Origin: Phylloscopus collybita
Lineage: Eukaryota; Chordata; Aves; Passeriformes; Phylloscopidae
Reading direction: 5' to 3'
Assembly: GCA_027886175.1 (NCBI GenBank)
Contig: JAJNNQ010000003.1
Span: forward strand, 28,003,501-28,067,500
Length of the DNA: 64,000 nt
Below the pieces are notes generated by a model, which made no database searches, was not told the origin of the DNA, and saw only the letters and a list, made by a program, of their open reading frames with translations. The position numbers were made by a program, and so were the translations under genes. Position 1 is the first letter of the stretch. Each line of letters opens with the position of its first letter. Below are positions 34,946 to 47,147 of this stretch, piece by piece.

Positions 34946-35339
34946 AAAAACCAAGGCTCAGCAAAACTGATTTATAGAGGAGCTTCTCAAGACAGTTTTC
35001 CAGCATGGAGCCAAAACCCCCACACTCCATCTGAGCAAAATGGAAAACTGACACAGAATACACCCTCATCCCCACCCCACCCCTCCCCTCCCCAATATTC
35101 AGCACCAAAAAAGGTCAAAACCAAACCAAATTAAAACCACCTTTGCCTCCCAACCCCACCCCACAAAAAGGCCTTGGGATTCTGAGGCAAACTCCTCTCC
35201 CAGCCACGGCCCCTTCCCCCTGGCCCCTGCCAAGCCCTGGCCACACCCCGGCTGCACCTTGTAGTACATTTCTGTTGGGTTTGTGTCTGAGAAGTGGTAT
35301 TTGTGCTGGAGAGGTGTTGTAGGGAAGACAGGATGGAAT
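34946..35339. other. C/A-rich unassigned sequence
   Basis: Continuation of D copy 2 beyond the region shared with copy 1. Nothing recognised. Confidence 0.35.
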
Positions 35340-35775
35340 AAATGTGCTCTGGGGATGTGCAAAAAAGGGCTGAATTGCAAGGAAGGGGAGTATTTATAAA
35401 CTGTCTCCATGTTTCCCTGTCATCCTGGGCATTTGGATTTAGCCTGGGCTTGTCAGTTAAATCAGAAACAAGCCAACCCAGCTCCTGAACTCTCTACGAA
35501 TGCTTGAAACACCTCCACAGAAAGACAAGTTAGTAGTGATTCCAAAGGCAAAATTGTAAATGAAGGCTAATGATTGCTGGGGAAGTTCCTAAGGAGTTAT
35601 GAACCTCAGGCATGTGGGATGTTAGAGGCAAAATCTCAATTCCAGCCTTCAGCACCTGCAGGAGAAGAGGGGTCCTTATCCATAACAAAGAAAGCCTGCT
35701 GCTGCAGTGTGTCAGCTGCAGAGCAGGAAGTGTGTAGGGAATGAGTAGCAAATCCCCTCTGCCCCTGCCCTGCCC
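35340..35775. repeat. Dispersed segment L, copy 2
   Basis: Close relative of 8,666-9,075, including GGAAGGGGAGTATTTATAAA and the stretch up to CCTGCCCTCACACTGAGAGTG. As at the left copy, it leads straight into the 41-bp minisatellite. Confidence 0.75.
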
Positions 35776-38160
35776 TCACACTGAGAGTGGCAGAGCCACA
35801 GGTGTGAGCTGTAAAGGATGATGAGCAGACAGGGCCGCCCACAGGTATGAGCTGTTAGGATGATGAGGGGGCAGGGCAGCTCACAGGTGTGAGCTGTTAG
35901 GATGATGAGGGACAGGGCAGCCCACAGGTGTGAGCTGTTAGGATGATGAGGGGACACGGCAGCTCACAGGTGTGAGCTGTTAGGATGATGAGGGGGCAGG
36001 GCAGCCCACAGGTGTGAGCTGTTAGGTTGATCAGGGACAGGGCAGCCCACAGGTGTGAGCTGTTAGGATGATGACGGGGCAGGGCAGCTCACAGGTGTGA
36101 GCTGTTAAGATGATGAGGGGGCAGGGCAGCCCACAGGTGTGAGCTGTTAGGATGATGAGGGGACAGGGCAGCCTACAGGTGTGAGCTGTTAGGATGATGA
36201 GGGGGCAGGGCAGCCCACAGGTGTGAGCTGTTAGGATGATGAGGGGACAGGGCAGCCCACAGGTGTGAGCTGTTAGGATGATGAGGGGGTGACTCCTGCC
36301 AGGGGCGGGGTTACCTGAAGAGGGGAGCCTGGGCTCTCTTCAGCCTGGAGCTGGTGGAGCAGAGGGCTGAAGAGGTCCGAGAGAGCGCTTCTACGTGCAG
36401 CAGTTCTTAAAGTAGGTGCTGAGGGACAAACCTTTGTGCTCGGAAGCAGCAGGTGAGCCGGTGTGGGTTTGTAGGGGGGACTTTTCTCCTTTCACTTTTC
36501 AATTTCATCCTGCTAATCCTTTCCCAGTGTCCTCAAAAAAAAAAAAAAAACACCAAAACAAAACAAAAAAAAGTAAAAACTGATGATGAGGGGCCAGGGC
36601 AGCCCAGAGGTGTGAGCTGTTAGGATGATGAGGGGGCAGGGCAGCTCACAGGTGTGAGCTGTTAGGATGATGAGGGGGCAGGGCAGCCCACAGGTGTGAG
36701 CTGTTAGGATGATGAGGGGACAGGGCAGCCCACAGGTGTGAGCTGTTAGGATGATGAGGGGGCAGGGCAGCTCACAGGTGTGAGCTGTTAGGATGATGAG
36801 GGGGTGACTTGTGCCAGGGGCGGGGTTGCTTGAAGAGGGGAGCCTGGGCTCTCTTCAGCCTGGAGCTGCTGGAGCAGAGGGCTGAGGAGGTCCGAGAGAG
36901 CGCTTCTACGTGCAGCAGTTCTTAAAGGAGGTGCTGAGGGACAAACCTTTGTGCTCGCAAGCAGCAGGTGAGCCGGTGTGGGTTTGTAGGGGGGACTTTT
37001 CTCCTTTCACTTTTCAATTTCATCCTGCTAATCCTTTCCCAGTGTCCTCAAAAAAAAAAAAAAAAAACCAAACCAAAACAAAAAAAAGTAAAAACTGATG
37101 ATGAGGGGCCAGGGCAGCCCAGAGGTGTGAGCTGTTAGGATGACGAGGGACAGGGCAGCCCACAGGTGTGAGCTGTTAGGATGATGAGGGGACACGGCAG
37201 CTCACAGGTGTGAGCTGTTAGGATGATGAGGGGACAGGGCAGCTCACAGGTGTGAGCTGTTAGGATGATCAGGGACAGGGCAGCCCACAGGTGTGAGCTG
37301 TTATGATGATGACGGGGCAGGGCAGCTCACAGGTGTGAGCTGTTAAGATGATGAGGGGGCAGGGCAGCCCACAGGTGTGAGCTGTTAGGTTGATGAGGGA
37401 CAGGGCAGCCCACAGGTGTGAGCTGTTAGGATGATGAGGGGGCAGGGCAGCTCACAGGTGTGAGCTGTTAGGATGATGAGGGGGCAGGGCAGCTCACAGG
37501 TGTGAGCTGTTAGGATGATGAGGGACAGGGCCGCCCACAGCTGTGAGCTGTTAGGATGATGAGGGGACAGGGCAGCTCACAGGTGTGAGCTGTTAGGATG
37601 ATGAGGGACAGGGCAGCTCACAGGTATGAGCTGTTAGGATGATGAGGGGACAGGGCAGCTCACAGGTGTGAGCTGTTAGGATGATGAGGGTGTGGCTCCT
37701 GCCAGGGGCGGGGCTGCTTGAAGTGGGGAGCCTGGGCTCTCTTCAGCCTGGAGCTGTTGGAGCAGAGGGTTGAGGAGGTCCGAGGGAGCGCTTGTAAGTG
37801 CAGCAGTTCTTAAAGGAGGTGCTGAGGGACAAACCTTTGTGCTCGCAAGCAGCAGGTGAGCCGGTGTGGGTTTGTAGGGAGGACTTTTCTCCTTTCACTT
37901 TTCAATTTCATCCTGCTAATCCTTTCCCAGTGTCCTCAAAAAAACCAAAACAAAACAGAACAAAACAAAACTAAAAAGTGATGATGAGGGGGCAGGGCAG
38001 ACCAGAGGTGTGAGCTGTTAGGATGATGAGGGGACAGGACAGCTCACCAGGTATGAGCTGTTAGGATGATGAGGGGACAGGGCAGCCCAGACGTGTGAGC
38101 TGTTAGGATGATGAGGGGGCAGGGCAGCCTACAGGTGTGAGCTGTTAGGATGATGAAGCA
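35776..38160 (+). repeat. 41-bp minisatellite blocks separated by exon-like segments
   Basis: Units of about 41 bp (CAGGTGTGAGCTGTTAGGATGATGAGG with GGACAGGGCAGCCCA or GGGGCAGGGCAGCTCA) in four blocks: about 35.80-36.29, 36.59-36.80, 37.10-37.69 and 37.98-38.15 kb. Between blocks lie ~290-bp segments with CTCTTCAG, an open piece (LELLEQRAEEV; also QQFLKEVLRDKPLCSQAA in another frame), GCAGCAG|GTGAGCC and an A-rich tail. Units are AT-variable only at a few positions. The left partner at 9.08 kb has one segment and 2-3 units, so this copy has expanded. Confidence 0.85.
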
Positions 38161-38429
38161 ACATGGCTGCTGTAAGAGGTTTTCCGTCAGCTCACTTCAG
38201 CATGGAGCTGCTGGAGGAGTGGGCTTTGTGCTGGGCTCCCGGGGGTGAGGGCATCCCACAGAAGGAATTTGGGCCTGGAGGAGCACATGGATGCACTTGG
38301 ATGTGGAGCATTGCTTAAAGGAGGTGCCAAGGGACAAACTTTTGTGCTGGGCAGCAGCAGGCTGGTAAGCCAGTGTGGGTTTGTTAGGGGAATTTTTTCT
38401 ACTTTCTGTTTTTAACTTCATTTTGCTAA
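38161..38429 (+). repeat. Diverged exon-like segment after the minisatellite
   Basis: Related to the exon-like segments to its left (ATGGAGCTGCTGGAGG, GGTGCCAAGGGACAAACTTTTGTGC, GGTAAGCCAGTGTGGGTTTG) but with extra sequence between. It leads into the T/G-skewed stretch, as at 9.37 kb. Confidence 0.5.
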
Positions 38430-39850
38430 TTCCTCCCTCACCCCCCCAGAAAAAAAGAAATGGGGGTTGTGAGAAGAAAAGAACTTTAATTTTTTAACTT
38501 TTTCTCTGTTTAGTTGTTTTCAGGTGTTTTTTAATAACTTCTAGTACAGTTTTATTTTATTTGTAGCTGGTGTATGATAAGGGGTATGGTCTATTTAATG
38601 TTACGTTTCTTAGCCTACATACTGATCCGGTTGTTTTCAAATTGAGTTTTGTTGTTGATTATTTTTTTTGGTGGAGTATTGTATTTTGAAAGGCGATGTT
38701 TTCTGAGGTTTACGATGGTGTAATTGGCTGCACCAGGAGGTATAGGGGAGGTTTTTATTTATTAGGTGGTGGCTTTTTTCATGGTGCCTATGTAGTGTTT
38801 GTTTTGGTGGGTTTGAAGAAGTGTGATGTAGTTAATCTGTGAAGGTTTCCTGATATTTATAATTGGATTGTTGCTTATTATGTTACAGGGGTTTATTTAT
38901 TTGGCTTCTTTGATTGCAACATATATTTTTTCTTTATGGATAATTTGGAAGGTACTGTTTATGGTTAAAGTGATCTTTTGATTTTGTGTGTATATATCGG
39001 TGGTGTTTTTGTTCTGATGATTTGAGGAATAATATTTGGTGTTGGTAATTTAAGTTTATTTGTGATATTTTTATTTTTGTAGTTTGATTTGTTTGTTGTC
39101 TCGGTGTTTTTAGTTAGTTTTATTTTTGGCAACGTGGCTATTGATATGGTAGGGTATCTTGGGTAGGTTTTTTGGGTAGTGATGTCTCTATTTCAGTAGT
39201 TTATATTTTTACATGTTGGTCATTAGTTTGGTTTTTTAAAGTGAATTTTATAGAGCATTGGTTATTATTTTTGAGTTAGTGTAGAGATAGAGCTTTGATT
39301 CTTTTTCTTTAGTCATGGTTACGATTAATGGTACAGTTTTGAGTTTAGTAATTTGGTTTATCTTTTTTGCTAGTTTTTGTGATTTGTTGTGTGGAATTCT
39401 ATATGGTTGTTTTTTATTTTTGTACCATTTTTATGATGTGATAAGAACTGTTAGTGAGAAGATTGTAGAGCGGTTTGTTTGCTGGTAGTTGGTTGTATGG
39501 TGACATTTTTTAGGTTGTGTTTGTTTTGGAGTGTTTTGTTAATGAGATTAAAGTTTTTATTTTTGGGCTAATTTGTAATTATTGTCCAGATTTCAGAGAG
39601 ATTTACATATTTTTATAAGTGTGTGCTGTATGAAGAGAATAATTTATTTGTTTTATATGATATTGGTGGCACGGTCGATAGAGGGCATTTTCGTAGTAGT
39701 TATTTTAAATGTTTGAGGTTTTTCGGCACTAAAAAAATATTGCTTTGGAATGGTTGGGGTTTTGGGTAAGTTGAAATGGGATTTTTAGATTTTATTTTTA
39801 ATAGGGGTTTTCTTAGGTTTTATTGCAGTTAAAATTTGAGATTTTTTTTC
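38430..39850. repeat. T/G-skewed long segment, copy 2
   Basis: Diverged partner of 9,371-11,560 with the same C-poor + strand. The left copy is longer by several hundred bases. No coding frame. Confidence 0.6.
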
Positions 39851-39859
39851 AACGTTAGT

Positions 39860-40230
39860 AATAGAAATAGATTTTGGGTTTGTATGTAACCAGGATTATA
39901 ACTTGTGGCAGCTTGCATCTGGGAGAAATCCTGCAGCATTTGTAGATTTACTGGGTGAAAGCGCAGTGCTAGCAATGGGGCTTTAAGCACAAACGGTGGC
40001 CCTTTTCCATGGGAAACCAAACTCAGCCCCCAGATTCCCGATGTCAGTTTGTAGGAGCCGTTTGGCACTCCAAGGGCAGCCAGGCTTCCAACTCGCGGCA
40101 GCTTGCATCTGGGAGAAGTCCTCATCCGTTCAGAATTTTAGTGGAATTTCAGCAGGCAGAAGCCCAGTGGCAGGCGTGGGGCATTAGACACAAACAGTGG
40201 CCCTTTTTCCATGGGAAACCAAACTCAGCC
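39860..40230. repeat. ~190-bp tandem repeat, left part
   Basis: About two copies with a 190-bp period (GCAGCTTGCATCTGGGAGAA at 39,909 and 40,099; CCATGGGAAACCAAACTCAGCC near 40,008 and 40,209). The array is interrupted by ERV1 and resumes at 52,166. Confidence 0.75.
40226..40230. repeat. ERV1 target-site duplication, left (CAGCC)
   Basis: CAGCC directly before the TGTCAC LTR end. It is identical to 52,166-52,170 after the other LTR, and host sequence is continuous across it when compared with the intact repeat at about 40,026. Confidence 0.85.
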
Positions 40231-40963
40231 TGTCACAGCCCGCTAATGCAGGCAGGAGTCACGATGGTTTGAGTGATCTCAGAGTGCAAAAGGCACAGCA
40301 GGGGACAACAACAATCTGCTCTCAACAACAGTACACTTTGTTAAGTGCACACATCACTATTTGCGATAGCGGGAGAGAGAGAAGGAAAAGAGAGAAAGAG
40401 AGAGAGATAAAGAGAGAAAAAAAGAGAGAGAAAGAGAGAAGAGGGGATATAGCTACCAATGGAGAGACAGAGTCCTCGTGGTGCATGCTGACCAACAGAC
40501 TTGTCTTACTCTTCCGTCGGGAGATATCAAATTCGGGTCATATCTTGAGGGGTCTCTTTATAGTTCTTTGCGAAGCGACAGGCAGGTGGCCAGAAGGCGG
40601 GGAGACCACAGGCAGCTACGCTGAAACAGGACAAAACGCTCCACCGCTTAGAGCAAATGTCCATGTGTACAGCAATTGTCCACTGAGGGAACAGGTACAG
40701 GGCAGGTACAGGACAAACCAGTCCGAAAGCCGTTCGAGATCAGTCCAGCGTGGCGTGCCCATTGTTTCCACCGGGTTCCCACGGGGATGCCTCAGTCCAA
40801 GAAGCACCCCTGCAGGCAGCGGTTGGCTGACATCCCCCCTCAGCCAGGCCAGGGCTCCTGTAGCGGGGTCTCAGGTTTTAGTCGCCGTCCTTTTGGAGTC
40901 TTCAGTCTTTGTCTTTGGCGACGGTGGTGAGGCAGATGAGGAACTTAGGGACCGTCTGTTACA
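40231..40963 (-). repeat. ERV1 3' LTR
   Basis: 733 bp, TGTCACAGCC ... TTACA on the + strand. On the coding strand TATAAAGAG lies at 40,554-40,562. The usual AATAAA position reads AACAAA here. A purine-rich GA tract (40,380-40,445) occupies the part between TATA box and U5. The polypurine tract next to it reads AAAGGGTGG on the minus strand. Confidence 0.85.
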
Positions 40964-41457
40964 CCACCCTTTGATTCATAATTGTTGACAGGAAAGCTCC
41001 ATCAGCAAGGTTCTGTAGTGTTGTGGCAAAGTCTTCAGGACTCATCCATGTTGGTAGCATAACCCAGGAAAGCCAGAGACAGAAACAAGAGAGAGAAAAA
41101 CAACAGGAAAAAAGATAGGAGATAATCAAAACAATTTGTACCAATAATTAATCACAATGATTATTTAAACTATTTCCTTCAAACAATATTTCAAATGATT
41201 ATGACAAATCACAAGATCAAAAATACAGAAATTGATTCAAAACCTTAAGTACAATTATGCTCAATATTAATCACAAAATAATTTTTCAAATAATCAAAAC
41301 AAATCAAAACCTAAAATTAATTTAAAACATATCCAAAGTTTTTATAATTCATGCTACTAACGGCTCTGTCTTATGTCAATGGCTCTGGGCACAGCTACAG
41401 GGAAAGGGACACCGATCAAATTGTGCGCATCAATCTTTTTAATCATTTCATCATTCT
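40964..41457 (-). other. ERV1 A/T-rich segment between env and 3' LTR
   Basis: AATCACAATGATTATT-like words. Homologous AT-rich segments follow env in ERV2 (about 45,186-45,700) and ERV3 (about 54,819-55,320). Non-coding. Confidence 0.6.
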
Positions 41458-42680
41458 CTAAATCATAATGTATAAATTTGCTAATAAAACAAAACAAATT
41501 GTAACCAAAATCCAAAGACCAATAATGGGATGACAGAATTTGTTCAGAACACTTGTAGCAGTAGGTGACCACCCAGAAAGAGTATCCCACCACCTGTGTT
41601 CAGCATCCTTTCTTACCCTTTCCAAGACACGATGGATTTCTTTCACATTGCGATGAACAGTTACCAAGGTTTTCTGCCCATTTTCCTTGATCTTTGCTAA
41701 GATTTGAATTAAATCCTGATGAAGCAGCCATTGCTTCACCAAAGTAAGGTTCATTCCAAAGGGGGTAGGCAATAGTTTGTGTATCAGTGTGTAATTGGAT
41801 TGTATAACATGGTGAGAGGTAACTGGAGCCAAATAAGAAAAATCACATCCGATGATTTTGGTAAAATCGCAAACACAAAAATTGGAACGATTTCTAGTAT
41901 TCACTACTAGATTTTCTACAACTATAACATCACACACAGTTCTCAAGCATGCACATCCATTGCCTTTATACACAAGCACTGTTTCAGGAGTCTCGTTAGG
42001 ATGAACTTCAAAATGACAGATGTTTTGTTCTGCGTCCAAACAAGTATCTTGAACTATGATTGCATTCCTTTCACACATGAACCCTCGTTGTCCCCGAGCA
42101 ATACAAGATCCTACGTTAACAGTTTGACATTTCCCACCGATTTGACGGGCCCGTGTTCTATGCTCAAAAGGATAGAGAACAGCTCCGTCACGGTTCAATC
42201 CTAATGATAGGGCATATCAAATGCACTGAAGCATTATGTACGGTAAACACAAAAGCGGTGTGTGTGTTTGTAATAGCGTTGTAAGTTAAAAAGCACAAAG
42301 TTCCACCAGGACTGGGATTCTCTTTCAAAATCAGTGGCACTATCTCAAATTATTTTCTGAATTTCAGTAGGAAAATTGCCTTCTTTGCCTTCTCTTATAA
42401 TTGAGGCAGCAAGTAACCGCATCCACAATTGAGCCCGGATGCAGCCGAAAGCCAAGATGACGTTCCTTTGAGTAACACCAAGCATGTCAATTTTCAATTT
42501 GTGGACATTCACATTTATCTTTTCCCAATTTGGTAATATGTTTGATAAAAGCCACCAATGGGTTCCCAAGGCCAATAAGGACAACTCCATCGGTGGCTGT
42601 AATTTGGTCAAATCTCTAGCTGCGGTAAGCAATGTATTCATTAGTATTTCTGATTCAATACTATTTGATCAATAATAATC
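41458..42680 (-). pseudogene. env: ERV1 env, transmembrane-subunit part
   Basis: The fusion subunit of a retroviral envelope glycoprotein. An open part of 246 codons (42,198-41,458) holds a cysteine-rich region (CHFEVHPNETPETV, then CACLRTVC), NYT and NRS glycosylation sites, a heptad-like helix, WWDTLSGWSP and a C-terminal membrane span (LWILVTICFVLLANLY). A second open piece at 42,641-42,345 is the upstream helical part, in another frame, so at least one frameshift separates them. The surface subunit is absent: sequence jumps from integrase (about 42,720) to this part near 42,670. The WW codons before DTL are intact here, unlike in ERV2 and ERV3. Confidence 0.75.
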
Positions 42681-42694
42681 AACAATAATCAACA

Positions 42695-43344
42695 TTAATC
42701 CTGCATGTCCCTTGGAATTGTCCTGTGAAAAGTAAACACAACATAGTCTGCCAACAAGAGACAGAAAATTAGAATCCAGAGAGTACTTATCTGTTGCTCT
42801 TTCCCCAGAGCATCAAAGGCTACCCATGCATGTTTATTCAGAGGGGTTTTTAGCACTAGCGGTACTTCCGCTACAGTAGGGAGGTCCACCGAAACAGGTC
42901 GTCCAGGGTAATGTGCTGGATTCTTGGAATCGCTTTGTCCCCGTAATGAGGGAATTATGCTCGGAGCTGTCGGGCAAAAAGCAGCGGTTATGGGACACCC
43001 ATTTACCCCTATCTATCATTCACACCTTTCACAGCTTCCCACAGACCACTGGTCCTTCCTACAGTCCCGTTAGCTCGAGGGTAGTAAGGGGTGTGAAAAG
43101 TCCATTTAATTACTTCACCTTTTGCCCAATCCTGTACAACTTTGGCAGTAAAGTGAGAGCCATTATCAGATTGAATTTCCTGTGGTCTTGGGAAAGTTCC
43201 AAACCATCCCTGTGATGCTTTAACAGTTTTATCGCCTGTAGCTCTTTTGAAAGCGCCAGCCTGGACCAACCCAGATATGATCTCTACTCCTGGAAGCACA
43301 AAGTGTTTACCTCCTGACTTCTCAAGGGAGTTGATACAGTCTAC
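42695..43344 (-). pseudogene. pol: ERV1 integrase C-terminal half
   Basis: Part of the retroviral integrase core and C-terminal domain. Visible are KHFVLPGVEIISGLVQ, IQSDNGSHF (second catalytic Asp), TFHTPYYPRANGTV and GLWEAVKGVNDR, then after a frame change VPLVLKTPLNKHAWVAFDAL, an SH3-like tail. The first catalytic Asp and zinc domain are missing because the deletion joins gag to this point at about 43,339-43,344 (GTCTAC). The catalytic Glu region is altered (GTVGRTSG where a family copy could carry the acid residue); an enzyme is not expected. Confidence 0.75.
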
Positions 43345-44521
43345 CTTACTCACTTTATCAAGGGGTAAACCATCCATCACATCTCTGGGGACCCCCTTTT
43401 TGATACCCAATAACAACCAACGTTGAAGGTTATAGAGATCCATCTTCCCTCCTCTAGTTTTTGCTGTGAGGAGCCTCAATATACTTAACACCTTTTATTT
43501 TTTCCAATTTTTCCTCCAGGGTTTTTACAGATCCATATTTTCTACTGTAATTAATGAGGTCTTTGGCAACCCGGCTCCACGTCCAAACTTTACGATCACA
43601 AGCATACGGATTAGGGTGTAAAGCTGGCCGTTCAGAATACGTAGCAAACCCAGGACCGGTAGGTCCGGTTCGGTCGCTCAGGTTTCCAAGGAACCCGGCC
43701 AGCCTTTCTACAGGGCTTAAAGCCGTTATGTTTTTTTGTAAAGTGATTGCAGTGGGTTTAATAGGGATTCTAAGAGCCCCTGAATTAAAGGGGTCATCAG
43801 TTCAAGCTGTACAGGTAATTGCATCGGGGATTCAAATCCCGGAATTAATTCCCTTCCGCGTATCATTTGCAGGCAGGCGGCTTTGTGGACACTTTCCAGG
43901 AGTCGGTCAAACTATGGCTAAAGGGTCCCCTCTTCCCAAAGGATTTATTCCCCCGGCCCAGAAAGCTGCATTCTGCGTCAGGGACCACGTGTCACGTTTA
44001 TCTCCTGTTGTTAAGAAGACTCCATGTCCCCCGTAAGCACCCGCTTCTTGTTCATTTAGCTTAATTTGGTCACCACCAAGAGAGACACCCAGAAGACACA
44101 TTCTGTGTCCGATTCACACGAGCGCCGGTCGTATTGTTTCTTTAACTCGGCCAACTCGGCAGCACCATATGGCACTTGTTTAGTGGCAATGCGAGGGTCA
44201 AAATCCTCATCATTAATATAATTGTATTCTGTTTTAATCAGGGCTCGTAAGTGTGGACAGCAGTCCTCTCCACAATTTTTTACTGATTCCAATTCCTTCT
44301 GGGGGTATCTTTGATTCAAGTGGGCAGTTTCTTTTTCCCCTGTCTCCTTTGGGGGTCAGAATTTTTTAAATTCTTAGACTACTCCTCTCTCAAGGCAGCC
44401 CATAGCAAATGATTTTCATCTCTCAACAAGTGATTTTTATTTCTTCCTTCATCGAATTATTTCTGCAAAATTTCCACTATTTTGGAGGGATTCCCTTTTT
44501 GCATTTTCTTCACTTGCCCGA
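43340..44521 (-). pseudogene. gag: ERV1 gag, downstream part
   Basis: The larger, C-terminal portion of the ERV1 capsid precursor. ESVKNCGEDCCPHLRALIKT and YINDEDFDPRIATKQVPYG (44,319-44,056) are followed after a frameshift by GVFLTTGDKRDTWSLTQNAA (44,101-43,907). Further diverged pieces run to the integrase junction. Interrupted at 44,521 by ERV2; its N-terminal part continues at 50,709. No CCHC zinc finger is seen. Confidence 0.7.
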
Positions 44522-45185
44522 TGTCACGACCCGCTAATGCAGGCGGGAATCGTGATGGTTCGAGTTTGATATCAAGGCGCAAAAGATATAACAAGGGACA
44601 ATAATAATTTGCTTAAAAGCAGTACACTTTATTAAGTGCACTTTTGCACAGTACGCGATAGAAAAGAGAGAAAGGGAGAGAGGGGAGAGGGATAAAGTAA
44701 AAGAGAGAGAGAGAAATGGGTATAGCTACCGACGGAGAGACGATATTCTCGTGGTCTTGCCAATAGGTCTGTCTTCTTCCGTGGGGAGATCTCAAAATTC
44801 GGGCGATCTTGAGGTATCTCTTATAGTCCTTTCTGAAGCGACAGGCAGTTGGCCAGAAGGTGAGCTCAGCATCAGGTGAATCAGGTGCAGCACTCCAGCA
44901 CTTAGAGCAAATAACCACCTCAGGAACACGTACAGGTATAGGGCAAGCACAGGACAGGCCGGCCCGAGACCAGTCTGCCGTGAAGTCCTATTGTCCAAGC
45001 CGGTTCCTAGGGGGATGTATCGGTCCAACGAGCGCACCTGTGGACAATGGCTGGCAGTCTTCCCACCTTAGTCAGGCCAGAACTGCTGCATTGGGGGGGA
45101 GGTTTTAGTCCCAGTCCCTTTTGGGGTCTTCAGTCCTTGGCGATGATCGTGAGGCAGATGAGGAACTTAGGGACCGTCCCTTACA
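44522..45185 (-). repeat. ERV2 3' LTR
   Basis: TGTCACGACC ... CCCTTACA on the + strand. Coding-strand TATAAGAG at about 44,817-44,824 and AATAAA at 44,628-44,633 define U3, R and U5. Adjoining polypurine tract ACGGGGTGG on the minus strand. Confidence 0.9.
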
Positions 45186-45700
45186 CCACCCCGTGACTCA
45201 CGATTGTCGACAGGACAGCTTCATCTGTAGTGTTGACACGAAGTCTTCAGGACTCGTCAATCGTCGGTAGCACAACTCAAGGAAAATAGAAGAGAGAAAA
45301 GGGAAAAAGAAAGGAATGGAGGAAAAAAGTCAAAACAATTAATAATCACAATGATTATTAGTCATAATTGATCACAAAATAATCACAATGATTGTTATAA
45401 CAATTTTTTTTAATTGATTACAAACTTAAACATATAAAATTAATTCAAAATTTTAAAAGCAATTACAGTTTTAATCACAAAATTAGGCATACAAAATTAA
45501 CTCAACATATTAAGACTAACTACAATTTTTAGTTATACAAAATTAAGTCAAAATACTAAAACTATTAAAATTTTCAAGTAATCACAATAAATCAAAGCAA
45601 GGTTAATTTAAACAATATCTAAAGTTTTATAATTTAAGTTACAAACTACTTTGTTTCACGTCAATGGCTTTGGGCCTATCTATAGGAAAAGGAACTCTAA
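45186..45700 (-). other. ERV2 AT-rich post-env segment
   Basis: Non-coding AATTAATAATCAC-rich stretch between env and the 3' LTR. It carries the conserved CACGATTGTCGACAGG next to the LTR. Confidence 0.6.
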
Positions 45701-47147
45701 TCAAATTATGTGCTTTCATCGCAGTGATCAATCTTGTCAATCTTTTTATCATTTTCCAAATTATTATATACAGGATTGTTTGCAAAACAAAACTAATCCA
45801 AACTAAAATGAAAAGAACAGCAATGGGATGACACAGTCTGTTCAGGATACTTGTAGCAGTAGGTGACTACCCGAAAAGAGTATCTCACCACCTGTGTTCA
45901 GTATCCTTTATTAGTCTTTCTGAGATGGAATGGATTTCTTTTACATCATGTTGGACTGTCACCAAGGTCTTTTGCTCATCTTCTTTGATTTTTTCTAAAA
46001 TGTCAATTAAATCTCGGTGGAGCAGCAATTGCTTTACCAAAGTTAAGTCTATCTTAATGGGTGTAGGCAATAATTTGTGTATCAAAGTATAATTGGATTG
46101 TATAAGTTGGTGAGAAGTAACTGGAGCTAAATAGGAGAAATCCCATTTAGTAATTTTAGTAAAATTGCAAACACAGAAATTTGAATGATTTTTGGTATTT
46201 ACTAGCATATCTTCTACAAATATAGCATCACAAGCAGTTTTTAAGCATGCACATTCATGGCTTCTGTATATAAGCACTGTTTCAGGAGTCTCATTAGGAT
46301 GAACTTCAAAATGACAAATGTTTTGTTCTGTGTCCAAACAAATATCTTGAGCTATAATTGCATTACTATCACAAATGAATCTTTGTTGGCTTTGAGCTAT
46401 GCAAGCTTCCAAGTTAACAGTTTGCCATTTCCCATCAACTTGACGGGCTCATTCTCTACGTTCTAAAGGATAGAGAACAGCTCCGTCATGGTTTAATCTT
46501 AGAGCAATGATAGGAAATATCAAATGCACTGAAGCATTACGTATGGTTAACACAAAGGCTGCGGCTGTATTTGTAACAGGGTTATAGGTAAAATTCACTA
46601 ATTTTTACCAGGACTGGAATTTTCTTTTAAAATCAGTGGCACTATCTCAGATTATTTTCCGAATTTTAGTAGGGAAAGTACCTTCTTCCCCTTCTCTTAT
46701 AATTGAAGCAGTAACTGACTGCATCCATAGTTGAGCTTGGATGCAGCTGAGAGCCCAGGAAACATTGGTTTGTGTAGCACCAAGTGCATCAAATATCAGT
46801 TTGGAATCGTTTACATTTATTTTCTCCCAATCTGGTACTACATTTGATAACAGCTACTGATGGGTTCCCAAGGCCAATAGGGAGGATTGCAGTGATTGCT
46901 GTAATTTGGCTACATCTCTAGTTGCGGCAGTCAATTTGTTTATCGGTACCTCTGAATCAATACTATTTAGAATTCCCAGTCCTGTCCCCAGAATACCAGT
47001 GACATTTCTTGGCACTCGCTTCTTCAAAGGGGTACGTCTCCATAGCCAGGTAGTCTATCTTTCAAAGGAGGCTTGTAGGAAAGGTGAGCAAGCCGGCTGT
47101 ATTTCTGAAACATTGTTTTGCATTAGTAGCTTAACTTTTTTAAGAGA
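45701..47147 (-). pseudogene. env: ERV2 env transmembrane region, broken at Trp codons
   Basis: Homologous to the ERV3 transmembrane subunit. A 175-codon open part (46,412-45,885) keeps the CHFEVHPNETPETV and CACLKTAC segments and the helix before the membrane span. Stops interrupt it at positions where a relative has Trp: REW|ARQ (about 46,450), SWW|KLV (about 46,605), THQW|LL (about 46,857) and RWW|DTL (about 45,886). The furin-like basic region near 47,030 is altered. The family's env end codon, TAG in ERV1 and ERV3, is read as TGG here. Confidence 0.75.

Noticed and set aside
41458..42198. ERV1 transmembrane frame as a domesticated env (syncytin-like) gene
   Set aside because: The surface subunit is deleted, the upstream part is frameshifted and the 5' LTR TATA box is lost. 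An open 246-codon piece alone is not evidence of use.
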